Assembly: GCA_947470895.1 (NCBI GenBank)
Contig: CANIVF010000013.1
Span: 1-64,000 of the forward strand
DNA from: Bacteroidota bacterium
GTDB taxonomy: Bacteria > Bacteroidota > Bacteroidia > Cytophagales > Cyclobacteriaceae
Direction of reading: 5' to 3'
Length of the DNA stretch: 64,000 bases
Below, one piece after another: positions 18,696 through 28,260 of this stretch (position 1 is the stretch's first letter; each line of letters opens with the position of its first letter). The translations under genes were made by a program, and so were the position numbers. The notes beneath the pieces were generated by a model. That model did not search any database, was not told the DNA's origin, and was given only the letters and a program-made list of their open reading frames with translations.

Positions 18696-21600
18696 ATGCT
18701 AAAACTGATTTCAAAGATTTTCGGAACCAAGTCAGACAAGGACATCAAAAAAATGATGCCGCTGGTGGAGCTCACAAAAAAAGAAGGAGAAAAACTCACC
18801 TCCCTTTCTCACGATCAGCTAAGGGAAAAGACTGCCGAAATTCAGCAATTCATTAATGATCAATTAAAACCAATTGATGTTCAGATTGCCGGACTCCACA
18901 CACGCATCAACGAAGAGACGGACCTGGACATACATGAAAAGGAATCCATCTTTGCTGAAATCGATAAGCTGGAAAGTCAGCGCAACAAAGATCTTGAAGT
19001 AGTATTGATCGAAGTGCTTCCCAAAGCATTTGCTGTTGTTCGTGAAACCGCCAGACGGTTTAAAGAAAATGAATACCTGGAAGTAACGGCAACCCAACAC
19101 GACATCATACACTCAGCAAAAAATTTAAACGTAAAAATTAACGGGGATAAAGCGCAGTGGAGTCGTCATTGGATGGCCGCAGGCAACCTGATTACGTGGG
19201 ATATGGTGCACTACGAAGTGCAGATCATTGGTGGTATCGCCCTGCATCAAGGCAACGTAACCGAAATGGCTACGGGTGAAGGTAAAACTCTCGTAGCTAC
19301 ATTCCCTGCATTTTTAAATGCATTAGCAAAACGTGGTGTTCACATTGTAACTGTAAACGACTACCTCGCCAAGCGCGATAGTGAATGGATGGCACCACTT
19401 TTTCAATTTCATGGTCTGAATGTAGACTGTATTGACAGGCATGAACCCAATTCCGTAGAGCGAAGAAATGCCTATCGTGCCGAGATCACTTATGGTACCA
19501 ACAACGAATTTGGTTTTGATTACCTGCGCGACAACATGGCGCGCGATCCTGAAGAACTCGTGCAACGCGGTCATCATTATGCGATGGTCGATGAGGTAGA
19601 TAGTGTGTTGATTGATGAAGCGCGCACGCCTTTGATTATTTCAGGACCAGTTCCTCGTGGTGATGAGCATGAGTTTTATGATTTGAAACCCCGCATAAAC
19701 AAATTAGTAGACGCGCAAAAGAAATTAATCAATCAATATCTGAATGACGCTAAAAAGCTAATTGCTGACGGCCATGAAAAAGATGGTGGCACCGCATTAT
19801 TTCGTGCGCACCGGGCTATGCCAAAATATAAGCCACTCATTAAAATGCTGAGTGAGATGGGTAACAAATCCATTCTTCAGAAAACGGAAAACTTTTATCT
19901 GCAGGACAACAAAAAAATGATGCCAGAAGCAGACGCTCCGCTCTATTTTGTGATTGAAGAAAAAGACAACAGCGTAGATCTTACCGAAAAAGGAATTGAC
20001 CTGATTACCGGAGAAGGAGAAGATCCTAAATTTTTCATCTTACCTGAAATTGGAATCGAATTAACTAAAATCGAAAAAGATGGTAGCCTGAGCGATGAGG
20101 ATCGCCTTCAAAAGAAAGAAGCTCTCATTCGTGATTACACTACCAAATCGCAACGCATACACAGTGTAAATCAATTACTCAAAGCATACACCCTGTTTGA
20201 AAAAGATACCGAATACATTCTCGTGGATGGAAAAGTAAAAATCGTTGATGAGCAAACTGGTCGTGTGTTGGATGGTCGCAGGTATTCTGATGGATTACAT
20301 CAGGCCATTGAAGCCAAGGAAAATGTGAAGGTGGAAGATGCCACACAAACCTATGCTACCATCACGCTGCAGAACTATTTCCGCATGTATCATAAGCTGG
20401 CCGGTATGACTGGTACTGCCGAAACAGAAGCAGGAGAATTGTGGGATATCTATAAACTGGATGTAGTGGTCATTCCTACCAACAGACCCGTTACACGAAA
20501 AGATCAGGAAGATCTTGTTTATAAAACCATCCGCGAGAAATTCAATGCCGTTGTTGAAGAAGTAGTGAAACTTACACAGCAAGGCAGACCTGTGCTGGTG
20601 GGTACCACTTCCGTGGAAATATCAGAGTTGGTGAGCCGCATGCTTCAGTTAAAAAAAATTAAACACCAGGTATTGAATGCCAAGCAACACCAGCGCGAAG
20701 CAGAAGTGGTTGCCGAAGCAGGAAAGCCAGGTACTGTAACCATTGCCACCAACATGGCTGGCCGTGGAACGGATATTAAACTTACACCTGAATCCCGAGC
20801 TGCCGGAGGATTGGCCATCATTGGAACAGAACGCCACGAATCTCGTAGGGTTGACCGTCAGTTGCGCGGTAGAGCAGGTCGACAGGGTGATCCCGGTACT
20901 TCACAATTTTATGTTTCGCTGGAAGATAACCTCATGCGCATGTTTATGCCGGAGCGTATTGCCCGCATCATGGACAGGCTTGGACTAAAAGAAGGAGAAG
21001 TAATTTCTCACTCTATGGTAACGAGTTCTATCGAGCGTGCCCAGAAAAAAGTAGAGGAAAATAACTTTGGTATCCGTAAGCGATTGCTGGAATACGATAA
21101 CGTCATGAACTCTCAGCGCGAAGTCATTTACAAACGCAGAAGAAATGCACTATTTGGCGAACGCCTTGAGTTAGACATTCTTACTATGTTGTATGACACC
21201 TGCGATGATATGGTGGCTAATGCCAAAGCCGGTGAAGGGGTTGAAAACTTTAAGATCAATGCATTGAGTCTTCTCGGTTTCGATTTCACGATCACGCCCC
21301 AAGAATTTGCAAAAGAAGATCAGGCTGTGATCAGTCAACGTCTTTATGAAGAAGCATTGAAACATTATCAGCATAAAAATAAAATCGCTGGCGAAAAGTC
21401 ATTCCCGATCGTGATGGACATCTTCAAAACACGCGGAGGAACGATCGAAAATATTTTAGTACCCTTCACCGATGGTATAAAGCAAATTGGTGTGGCTGCT
21501 AATTTGAAGAAGTGTGTTGAATCAAAGAATGATGAGTTGATCAAGTCGATGGAGAAAATGATCACTCTGGCCATTATCGATCAGCAATGGAAAGAGCATT

Positions 21601-22046
21601 TGCGCGACATGGATGATCTGAAGCAGTCGGTGCAGAATGCTGTGTATGAACAAAAAGATCCTCTCTTGATTTATAAGTTTGAAGGCTTTGAAGCATTCAA
21701 ACGCTTTATTGCAAAAGTGAATGAAGAAACCATTTCTTTCCTGATGAAAGCCGATGTGCCTGTGCGCGAAGCCGAACAAGTCCAGGAAGCGCGTTCACAA
21801 AAACGTCAGCGCCTTAGCGAACAAAAGGAAGAAACCCGCTCTTTATTACAAGGCGGAGGTTCGCAGCCACAGGCACCTGAACGGCCAGTAGAAGAAAAGA
21901 TTATGCCTGTGAAATCTGAAAAAATAGCTGGCCGAAATGATAAAGTATCGGTTCAATATCTCAATGGCCTGGTGCTCAAAGATGTGAAGTATAAAAAAGT
22001 AGAAGAAGATATTAAGGCTGGTCGTTGTATTGTTATTGAAGGTTAA
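18696..22046 (+). CDS. secA: Preprotein translocase ATPase SecA
   Basis: Motor ATPase that pushes unfolded preproteins through SecYEG. Walker A is MATGEGKT (residues 191-198) and the DEAD-like box is VDEVDSVLIDEARTPL. The preprotein-binding and helicase domains follow, including TNMAGRGTDIKL and RQLRGRAGRQGDPG in the second nucleotide-binding fold. At 1,116 residues it is about 215 longer than E. coli SecA. Part of the excess is an insertion around residues 60-105 and an expanded region near 330-480. The C-terminus ends VSVQYLNGLVLKDVKYKKVEED and lacks the cysteine-rich zinc motif that binds SecB in proteobacteria. This layout is usual in Bacteroidota. Confidence 0.96.
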   Translation: MLKLISKIFGTKSDKDIKKMMPLVELTKKEGEKLTSLSHDQLREKTAEIQQFINDQLKPIDVQIAGLHTRINEETDLDIHEKESIFAEIDKLESQRNKDLEVVLIEVLPKAFAVVRETARRFKENEYLEVTATQHDIIHSAKNLNVKINGDKAQWSRHWMAAGNLITWDMVHYEVQIIGGIALHQGNVTEMATGEGKTLVATFPAFLNALAKRGVHIVTVNDYLAKRDSEWMAPLFQFHGLNVDCIDRHEPNSVERRNAYRAEITYGTNNEFGFDYLRDNMARDPEELVQRGHHYAMVDEVDSVLIDEARTPLIISGPVPRGDEHEFYDLKPRINKLVDAQKKLINQYLNDAKKLIADGHEKDGGTALFRAHRAMPKYKPLIKMLSEMGNKSILQKTENFYLQDNKKMMPEADAPLYFVIEEKDNSVDLTEKGIDLITGEGEDPKFFILPEIGIELTKIEKDGSLSDEDRLQKKEALIRDYTTKSQRIHSVNQLLKAYTLFEKDTEYILVDGKVKIVDEQTGRVLDGRRYSDGLHQAIEAKENVKVEDATQTYATITLQNYFRMYHKLAGMTGTAETEAGELWDIYKLDVVVIPTNRPVTRKDQEDLVYKTIREKFNAVVEEVVKLTQQGRPVLVGTTSVEISELVSRMLQLKKIKHQVLNAKQHQREAEVVAEAGKPGTVTIATNMAGRGTDIKLTPESRAAGGLAIIGTERHESRRVDRQLRGRAGRQGDPGTSQFYVSLEDNLMRMFMPERIARIMDRLGLKEGEVISHSMVTSSIERAQKKVEENNFGIRKRLLEYDNVMNSQREVIYKRRRNALFGERLELDILTMLYDTCDDMVANAKAGEGVENFKINALSLLGFDFTITPQEFAKEDQAVISQRLYEEALKHYQHKNKIAGEKSFPIVMDIFKTRGGTIENILVPFTDGIKQIGVAANLKKCVESKNDELIKSMEKMITLAIIDQQWKEHLRDMDDLKQSVQNAVYEQKDPLLIYKFEGFEAFKRFIAKVNEETISFLMKADVPVREAEQVQEARSQKRQRLSEQKEETRSLLQGGGSQPQAPERPVEEKIMPVKSEKIAGRNDKVSVQYLNGLVLKDVKYKKVEEDIKAGRCIVIEG

Positions 22047-22103
22047 TAACGGTAACTGATCGTAATTCTTTAGAGGACAGAAAAGATTTTCGTAAATTGA
22101 ACC

Positions 22104-22613
22104 ATGATAACTAGTAAACATATTGTTCTTTCAGTGCTTTTAATTCATTCGTTAATGAGTTGCTTTGCTCAGAAAACGAATGACAAGCCCTACTATGAAA
22201 GTCTAGCTGATCTCAGGCCGAGGGTTACCGTACCCGTGGATTCCGCACGCACAACAACCAATACTACATCAGTCAAACAAGAAGCAAAACAAGTTTCGTT
22301 TACCAAAACAGTGAATACAAAAGTGGATTTCGTGCTGGATAGCATCGACAGTTTTAATCTGATGAAGAGGTCGGTCGATGGCTATACCATTCAAATCTAT
22401 TCAGGTCAAAATCGCGAAGAAGCAATGAACATCAAGAAGAAAATGTCAACGAACATCCCTGACCTTAATGCCAATCTTCAATATCAACAACCAAAGTTCA
22501 GGGTTACCGTAGGCAAGTATTACAGCAAACTCGAAGCTTTTCAGGATTTAAATAAATTGCGTAAAGTTTTTTCTTCCGCCATTCTCGTTCCCGAGAAGAT
22601 TGCCATCCGATAA
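22104..22613 (+). CDS. Exported SPOR-domain protein
   Basis: A 169-residue protein with a short hydrophobic N-terminus ending MSCFAQ, which could be a signal peptide or a lipoprotein signal (LIHSLMSC). A serine/threonine-rich linker follows (about 45-85), then a SPOR-like peptidoglycan-binding domain from about 92 to the end (YTIQIYSGQNREEAMNIKKKM, FRVTVGKYYSKLEAFQDL). SPOR domains bind glycan strands lacking stem peptides and often locate proteins at the septum. It ends five bases from the convergent methyltransferase gene. Confidence 0.75.
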   Translation: MITSKHIVLSVLLIHSLMSCFAQKTNDKPYYESLADLRPRVTVPVDSARTTTNTTSVKQEAKQVSFTKTVNTKVDFVLDSIDSFNLMKRSVDGYTIQIYSGQNREEAMNIKKKMSTNIPDLNANLQYQQPKFRVTVGKYYSKLEAFQDLNKLRKVFSSAILVPEKIAIR

Positions 22614-22618
22614 TAACT

Positions 22619-23428
22619 CTAACCTTTTTTCTGCATTACAAATCGGCAATAAGAACGAGAGCCGTCTTTCAACGTAAGATAAAATCGCGAGCCTACTACT
22701 CCAGCAAACTCCGAGAAGAGTTTTTGCCATCGGGCAGGTATTAGTGCTTTGATCCGTGCCGTCTTACGCTCATCTTCCAGTTCAATGGAGTTAATTACAT
22801 TCCTGCTAATATCTTCTTCCTGTAAAAGAACAAGACCGGAGTTTTTTAATTGATCCTTAAAATTAAGGATGGTATTATCACTTCTGAAGTCAACCAGTAA
22901 CAAATACCCACCCGGCTTCAATACACGCTTTACTTCACTAAGAAATTTATCGACTGATCCATACGCATGAGAGGATTCCACATTCACAACAACATCTACG
23001 CTATCCGATTTTACCGGTATTGATTCTGCATTACCTTGAATAAATTTTAAATTGGGTAAGAGGTGAATCTGGTTGGCAAGATCTACAGCACCCTGCGCCA
23101 GATCCATGGCGGTATAAAAAGCTGGGTTGTAAAAACTGGCGATGTGTTTAGCCCCACCACCCCGTCCACTTCCCACTTCCAACAAATGCTTTCCCTCCAA
23201 AGGAATTTTAGCAGCCAGGTAGTGATACATCTGTAATGGGTATTTCTGAATACTGATATCAGCTGGTAATGTTATCGATTTTTCGGATTCGATGGGCACG
23301 TATCCATAATTCATGAAGTGCCAATCTTTGGTAGGCACATTCTTCGCCAAAAGTTCGTATGTCACTTTAGCATTAAATCGTTTGAACCAGGCAAAACGCT
23401 TTAACACAAATATTATCCTCCTGAGCAT
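22619..23428 (-). CDS. Class I SAM-dependent methyltransferase
   Basis: A 269-residue soluble methyltransferase. The SAM-binding motif I is LLEVGSGRGGGAKHIA near residues 79-94, with the acidic residue in YTAMDLAQGAV, then FIQGNAESIPVKSDSVDVVVNVES (motifs II/III) and VLKPGGYLLLVDFR. The central part resembles methyltransferases acting on lipids and polyketides (phthiotriol/sterol type), but the substrate cannot be told. Transcribed alone on the minus strand, convergent to the SPOR gene. Confidence 0.82.
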   Translation of the reverse strand: MLRRIIFVLKRFAWFKRFNAKVTYELLAKNVPTKDWHFMNYGYVPIESEKSITLPADISIQKYPLQMYHYLAAKIPLEGKHLLEVGSGRGGGAKHIASFYNPAFYTAMDLAQGAVDLANQIHLLPNLKFIQGNAESIPVKSDSVDVVVNVESSHAYGSVDKFLSEVKRVLKPGGYLLLVDFRSDNTILNFKDQLKNSGLVLLQEEDISRNVINSIELEDERKTARIKALIPARWQKLFSEFAGVVGSRFYLTLKDGSRSYCRFVMQKKG

Positions 23429-23532
23429 AGGTTTAGGTAACGGTTTAGTGTAGTTAAGATAGAATTAAAAAAGCAAAAAAGAAGAAGGATTTCTGTGTTA
23501 AGTTCATTGATTAGCCTTCACAGAACTCTTTA

Positions 23533-24175
23533 TCACATATCTTGAATCATCCTTGCAAAAACATCATAATTCGCAAGCTCCCTTTGAATGATCGGGTAGC
23601 TCTACCTTAACACTACAAATAACTTATGAAGCGCTGCCATAGAATCAATTTTATTCGAGTTTCGTAGCAATATTCGAATCTCCTGCAACTATTCCAAGAT
23701 ACGATCCATGTTATACAAATACGAGATGGTTAATACTATTGCATATTCAAGGTGATTTATAGTTCCGGTCGCTTTAGCTGACTCCCAGGCTGAGGGATGC
23801 AAAGTAGGATGAGATATCCTACCCAAATGAATGGTAACAGAAGCATTTATATTAGATGATACCGATTCGTTAATTTCGATCCTGAGTATAGGATACACTT
23901 TCAAATTAATTTCCAATGCAGCCCTAGCAGAGCTACTGTACCCAATTTTATCATGGATGTGTAGGATGAGTTCAGACTACAAAACACCAAGTAATTTAAA
24001 GGTCCCATTCACAACCTCATGCATTGCCACTTTTATTGATTTGGATTTTCTGTTTTATCTTTTCGAATGCGTTTAGGGCATCTTCCTAATTATTTTTTGC
24101 ATCACGCCATTGATCTAATGCGATGAGAATGCCAAAGAGCGCACTAAAAAATCCAATCAGGTAATTAGGCAAGTC
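23533..24175 (-). pseudogene. Degraded membrane-anchored protein with only TAG in-frame stops
   Basis: Minus-strand reading gives a continuous protein-like sequence of about 213 codons. It opens with an anchor helix (PNYLIGFFSALFGILIALDQW), then a helical stretch ending near 24040, KIGYSSSARAALEINLKVYP, the conserved-looking SAWESAKATGTINHLEYA, LTISYLYNMDRILE, and a tail SYPIIQRELANYDVFARM before TGA at 23533-23535. It is interrupted by TAG after DAKNN (24086-24088), after KLLGVL (near 23984), after MDRILE (23689-23691) and after FVVLR (near 23594), plus one frameshift in an A-rich tract near 24045. No good ATG is present; a TTG at 24172 precedes PNYLIG. The AW..A..TG.I..L.Y pattern recalls membrane-anchored DUF6090-like proteins, but that is a guess. 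The rest of the 23.4-24.2 kb gap shows nothing else. Confidence 0.6.
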
Positions 24176-24198
24176 AACTTTTCACGCACCCAGTTTCC

Positions 24199-25347
24199 TT
24201 ATGCGATGACTTCATCAAAGGCCTTGACGAAGGCTTTCATCTCTTCGGCTGTACCGATGCTGACACGGCACCACTCCTTCTGCTGATATTCCCAGATGCG
24301 GATTAAAAATCCTTTCTCTTCAAGCTGGGTTAACATTGTTTTACCCTCTTTTGGTGCCGGGAACAACAACACGTTGGTGCGCGATTTTCCGTAGAATACT
24401 TTTTTATGATCGAGATAGTCGGTAAATATTTTTCTGGCTATGGTGTTTTTATCACGTGTCATTTTCATGAAATCTTCGTCACCCAGGCTGGCCTTTGCTG
24501 CTGCAATTGCCGTTTGACTTGCCGAAATGGTATCCCCATATTTTCCTACCTTTTTCACCACATCCGGATGGGCCACGATGTATCCAATGCGCAATCCCGC
24601 CAATCCATAAATCTTAGAGAAGGTTTTTGATACAATCAAATTGGGTGTGCGTTGCACTAACTGCACCATCGATTTTTGATCTGAAGGTTCTAAGAATTCG
24701 ATGTAGGCTTCATCGGCATACACCATTGTTTTCTTTGAAGCTTCTTCGCAGAAAGATTTTACAATGGCAGAATCCACCACAGTGCCGGTAGGATTGTTGG
24801 GATTACAAGAGAAAACCAGCCGGGTGTCACTCTTAATTGACGACAATAATTTCTGATAATCAAACTCAAGCTTTTCGTTAAGATCAACCTTGTCCCATAC
24901 AGCATTCATTTCCTCCGCATAGTTCATCAACAAACCAAATGTAGGATAGGCCGATAAAACTCTACCTCCTTCCAATCCATAGGCAATACCTGTCTGGCAT
25001 AGCAACTCTCCTGAGCCCGCACCTATTAAAATAAAAGAAGGATCCACGCCTTCTTTTTGTGCTATGATTTTTTTAAGGTCTTCCAGTTCATTAAATGCAT
25101 ATCGATTGCCCTCAGTCAAAACCTGCATCACTGCCTTTTTTGCTTTTTCAGATGGCCCATACGGATTCTCATTCGAATTCAATCTCACTTTTGCGCCTGT
25201 TGTTTTTCCTTGTTTCAGAAAAGCTCTCTCAGCTTCACTCACTGGTGCAGCCATCAGGTTTTGTACCAATGCTGGTGTTACAGAAAGGCCAGCGGTGAGT
25301 GCGAGTGAGGTTTTAAACCAGTCTCTGCGATTAAGTTTTTCTTGCAT
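24199..25347 (-). CDS. HisC-like PLP aminotransferase with a twin-arginine signal
   Basis: Fold-type I aminotransferase of 382 residues related to histidinol-phosphate aminotransferase. LNSNENPYGPSEKAKKAV, GAGSGELL, FSCNPNNPTGT, YADEAYIEF and the PLP lysine in SKTFSKIYGLAGLRIGY are all present, as is the phosphate-binding arginine in the C-terminal half. Unlike cytoplasmic HisC it begins MQEKLNRRDWFKTSLALTAG, a twin-arginine export signal (RRDWFK plus a hydrophobic stretch ending near NLMAAP). The folded, cofactor-loaded enzyme would thus be exported by Tat. No his genes are nearby, so a role in histidine synthesis is unlikely; the real substrate is unknown. Confidence 0.85.
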   Translation of the reverse strand: MQEKLNRRDWFKTSLALTAGLSVTPALVQNLMAAPVSEAERAFLKQGKTTGAKVRLNSNENPYGPSEKAKKAVMQVLTEGNRYAFNELEDLKKIIAQKEGVDPSFILIGAGSGELLCQTGIAYGLEGGRVLSAYPTFGLLMNYAEEMNAVWDKVDLNEKLEFDYQKLLSSIKSDTRLVFSCNPNNPTGTVVDSAIVKSFCEEASKKTMVYADEAYIEFLEPSDQKSMVQLVQRTPNLIVSKTFSKIYGLAGLRIGYIVAHPDVVKKVGKYGDTISASQTAIAAAKASLGDEDFMKMTRDKNTIARKIFTDYLDHKKVFYGKSRTNVLLFPAPKEGKTMLTQLEEKGFLIRIWEYQQKEWCRVSIGTAEEMKAFVKAFDEVIA

Positions 25348-25415
25348 AATCAGATGAGTTTGAGTTGATGAAGGTAATCATTAATTCGATTAGTCTTTAG
25401 TAAGAGTAAGATGTG

Positions 25416-26411
25416 TTATCTCCATGGTGCCTTAAGCGTTGCGGTAACATAAGCCTCACCATCTAATACAATCATCGGATCTCCTGAATTCTTCGGATGA
25501 TTTCTCTTTTCTAGTCGATAAGAGCCCTGGCCCTGCGTTTGTGAGTTGTAATAAATCCGATCGCCCTGCACATACCAAGTGCCTTGATCCCCGCCTTGCG
25601 AGGCAGTACCTCCATAGAGTTCAGCCGTATTGACTGTGCGCGAATTTTCACTGTTGTAGGAGTAAGTACCATCTGCATTGAGTGTGATACATCGGTTAGT
25701 ACTACTGTTCAACGAATTATTCATGTAGCACCACTTGCCCACCAACTCCTGTGCTCCATTGCCTCCTCCTGTATTTCTATTTGCTGAAACACCCGAAACG
25801 GTAGTTCCCCGCGTGTATGATACTAGCCGTCCGTTGGCAGTAAGATTCAATTGATTGCCCTGGATAGAATAAGCAAACATGACCTTGACCTGTCCTGTTG
25901 TCAGGATTACATGTCCTTGTGATACCTCATAAGGAAATGTGTTTCCAAGATATATGCACTGCGCATTTGATTTAAATTCAATAGTCTCGCCATTGCCAGA
26001 CCAAACTCCGATTAGGTCGCCAACATTTCCATCATTTACTTTTCTTGTTGTTGGATGGGTTATAATCGCTGGTGATTGTTGAGTTACTTGTTCCGCTGTG
26101 CCGCCTCTTGTAAATGTGATCGCCTTCTCAAGATCGCCACCGGAAAGTGTTAGTGAATTACCTTGTAAAATAAACGTGTAAACCGTGGTTTGACCTCGAT
26201 CAATAATAGATAACTTCGTACCCTCTGAAGTAAATTTTATCATCTCTCCATCAAACTCTCCACTGCCATCCGGATTAAGCATGAGAGTCATCTGATATCC
26301 AAATTGTGAGTTTTTCCAAATCCCATGAATTTTACCTTGCTGCAGCTTGTTACCAATCTGAGCTGTTACCAGCAGAGGTAAAAAGAAAAGGATTAAAAGG
26401 GCCGCTTTCAT
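25416..26411 (-). CDS. Secreted protein with three lipocalin-like repeats
   Basis: A 331-residue protein with signal peptide (MKAALLILFFLPLLVTAQ). Three related beta-rich units follow: about residues 30-107 (GIWKNSQFGYQMTLMLNPDG to ITFTRGG), about 132-205 (GVWSGNGETIEFKSNAQC to LVSYTRG) and about 223-325 (GKWCYMNNSLN to MIVLDGEAY). Each opens with GxW and contains a strand of the type NxLxL followed by a FTRG/YTRG ending, as in META/lipocalin-like domains. Two short linkers rich in T, G and N separate them. Function unknown. Same strand as the HisC-like gene downstream, 68 bases away, so they may be co-transcribed. Confidence 0.65.
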   Translation of the reverse strand: MKAALLILFFLPLLVTAQIGNKLQQGKIHGIWKNSQFGYQMTLMLNPDGSGEFDGEMIKFTSEGTKLSIIDRGQTTVYTFILQGNSLTLSGGDLEKAITFTRGGTAEQVTQQSPAIITHPTTRKVNDGNVGDLIGVWSGNGETIEFKSNAQCIYLGNTFPYEVSQGHVILTTGQVKVMFAYSIQGNQLNLTANGRLVSYTRGTTVSGVSANRNTGGGNGAQELVGKWCYMNNSLNSSTNRCITLNADGTYSYNSENSRTVNTAELYGGTASQGGDQGTWYVQGDRIYYNSQTQGQGSYRLEKRNHPKNSGDPMIVLDGEAYVTATLKAPWR

Positions 26412-26459
26412 AGGCTGATTTTTTTGAATATGGAATCAAGTTAAGAAAAGCGTAAACAA

Positions 26460-28244
26460 CTATAGTGCTTCAGGGGGAATAATACCCATCTTCCTCATCA
26501 AAAAAGTAGCATTGGCCTTTTGAGCAACCCCAGCGTGGAGTGTATAATCGAATGTTAATTGTTCGTTTTCAATCTTTCCCTCAAAACAGGCATTGGCAAT
26601 TTGGGTCGGATATCGCTCTGCGAGATCGCCTAAAGCAATATCGTGCGTAGCCAATGTGACCAGCGCATTCATGTCTTTTAATTGTTTGAGTAATTCGCGT
26701 GAGCCAAGCTGCTTGTCTGTAGAATTTGTTCCCTTCAGGATCTCATCCAGCAAAATAAACATGGGCTTGCCCGAACGAAGTTCTTCCATGATGGATTGAA
26801 GACGATTGAGCTCCGCAAAAAAATACGATTGATGTTCTTGTAATGAATCGGTCGTGCGCATACCGGATCGCAAGGCGATTAAAGGCATACGCCATTTCGT
26901 AGCACACACGGGTGAGCCAATTCTGCCCAACACAAAATTCACACCAAGCGAACGCAGGAATGTACTCTTGCCAGCCATGTTCGCTCCCGTAATCAGATAA
27001 ATTTTTGCAGGCTTACCTAAATCAAAATCATTGTTAACACGAACTGCATCAGGAATTAACAAATGACCTACTTCACGACTCTCCAACACCGGTTGTTCAT
27101 TAACTTCGGCAAAAGCATAGTAAGGATAATTGTAGTGAAGCGTAGCCAGCGAAAGCAATCCATCCCATTCACTCAATGATTCCAGCCAGTGTGGCAAATC
27201 ATTCGCGTTTTCTTCACGCCACTTTTCTAATCTCGCCACAGCGTGGAAATCATAAAGAAACAAACCGTTTCCAAATTGTATGGCAATGGGATTCATGCGC
27301 GACTCCAGCGCATTCACTAAAGAAGAAAACTCTTTCACTTTTTCAAATGCGTCCACCGCAATCTTATGATGCTTCTTCATCAATGGCGACTCAACTTTCT
27401 GTTGGGATAGTAATTCAAAAATGCGTGCATAGTTCTTTAATACTTCGCGAGCCGAGCTAAGTACTCGCTGAAATTCTCCGATTCGCCTAGCCTGAAATCC
27501 AGCTATGATAATCTGGATGATGGCCATCATGAATAATAATGGGAAATAGCTTCCATTATAGATCGTAATTCCTAAAATACTTAACGTGATCGCTGGAAGA
27601 ATCCACCTTATCAACGTGTAAACATTATTCTTGTAAATAAATGGTTTTTCAGAAAGCCAGATCAACAACCTGGATCGATCAAACGAAAGATCATTGATCT
27701 GTTTGCCCACCGCCCAAACTTGCTGACGGAAGTCTATCATCGCCCCTAATTCGCGCACGGCTTCTTCGCGCTGCAGCAATTCTTCCTTTTTATAAGGAAG
27801 AATTTTTAAATCGTGTGCTAATCGCTCTTCACCTAATTGCGTACAACATCGATTGATATATTGAAATACTGAACCTGTTCCAAACAAATCAAGATCATGA
27901 CCATAGGAATGATGCGGATCGGCAAAGCGACGGCCATCGGAAAAATCAGTCGCCTCAAAACGAACGTTTTTTCCTTCCATGTGATTGAGACGCTCCAGAT
28001 AATTAGCCAACTGCTTTTTTTCCTTATGCAACGATTGACGATTGACCAGTGCAATGAAGACACCCAGCGGTGCAATCAACATCCAGAAAAAATAGGGTTC
28101 AGAAAATCCTGCATAAATAAAAATACCCATGATCAGGGCGAGCAGTAAACGGTTCCAGGAATATTGTCTGATTTTTTTTTCAATACATTCGCATTCTTGT
28201 TTGAATTGAAGTTCTCGCTTTTTATAAAATTCGGAGGAAGGCAT
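26460..28244 (-). CDS. Membrane-anchored MutS-like ATPase
   Basis: A 594-residue protein whose C-terminal half is a MutS-type ABC ATPase: Walker A GANMAGKSTFLRSLG near 424-438, signature region TDSLQEHQSYFFAEL, Walker B FILLDEILKGTNS near 498-510, and the switch histidine in LATHDIALGDL. The N-terminal half lacks the mismatch-recognition and connector domains. Instead it has two adjacent transmembrane helices (about residues 31-68) and a further hydrophobic pair (about 214-250), then a lever-like helical part. It is thus not a classical mismatch-repair MutS but a membrane form, whose role is not established. Sixteen bases separate it from the upstream msrC-like gene, so the two form an operon. 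Confidence 0.85.
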   Translation of the reverse strand: MPSSEFYKKRELQFKQECECIEKKIRQYSWNRLLLALIMGIFIYAGFSEPYFFWMLIAPLGVFIALVNRQSLHKEKKQLANYLERLNHMEGKNVRFEATDFSDGRRFADPHHSYGHDLDLFGTGSVFQYINRCCTQLGEERLAHDLKILPYKKEELLQREEAVRELGAMIDFRQQVWAVGKQINDLSFDRSRLLIWLSEKPFIYKNNVYTLIRWILPAITLSILGITIYNGSYFPLLFMMAIIQIIIAGFQARRIGEFQRVLSSAREVLKNYARIFELLSQQKVESPLMKKHHKIAVDAFEKVKEFSSLVNALESRMNPIAIQFGNGLFLYDFHAVARLEKWREENANDLPHWLESLSEWDGLLSLATLHYNYPYYAFAEVNEQPVLESREVGHLLIPDAVRVNNDFDLGKPAKIYLITGANMAGKSTFLRSLGVNFVLGRIGSPVCATKWRMPLIALRSGMRTTDSLQEHQSYFFAELNRLQSIMEELRSGKPMFILLDEILKGTNSTDKQLGSRELLKQLKDMNALVTLATHDIALGDLAERYPTQIANACFEGKIENEQLTFDYTLHAGVAQKANATFLMRKMGIIPPEAL

Positions 28245-28260
28245 AATAACGTTTTCGGGA

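Noticed and set aside
23831-24076. Plus-strand open frame of 81 codons
   Set aside because: Antisense to the better-supported pseudogene reading on the minus strand and shows no motifs.
25064-25357. Overlapping plus-strand frames opposite the HisC-like gene
   Set aside because: Three overlapping short frames without motifs, antisense to an intact enzyme.
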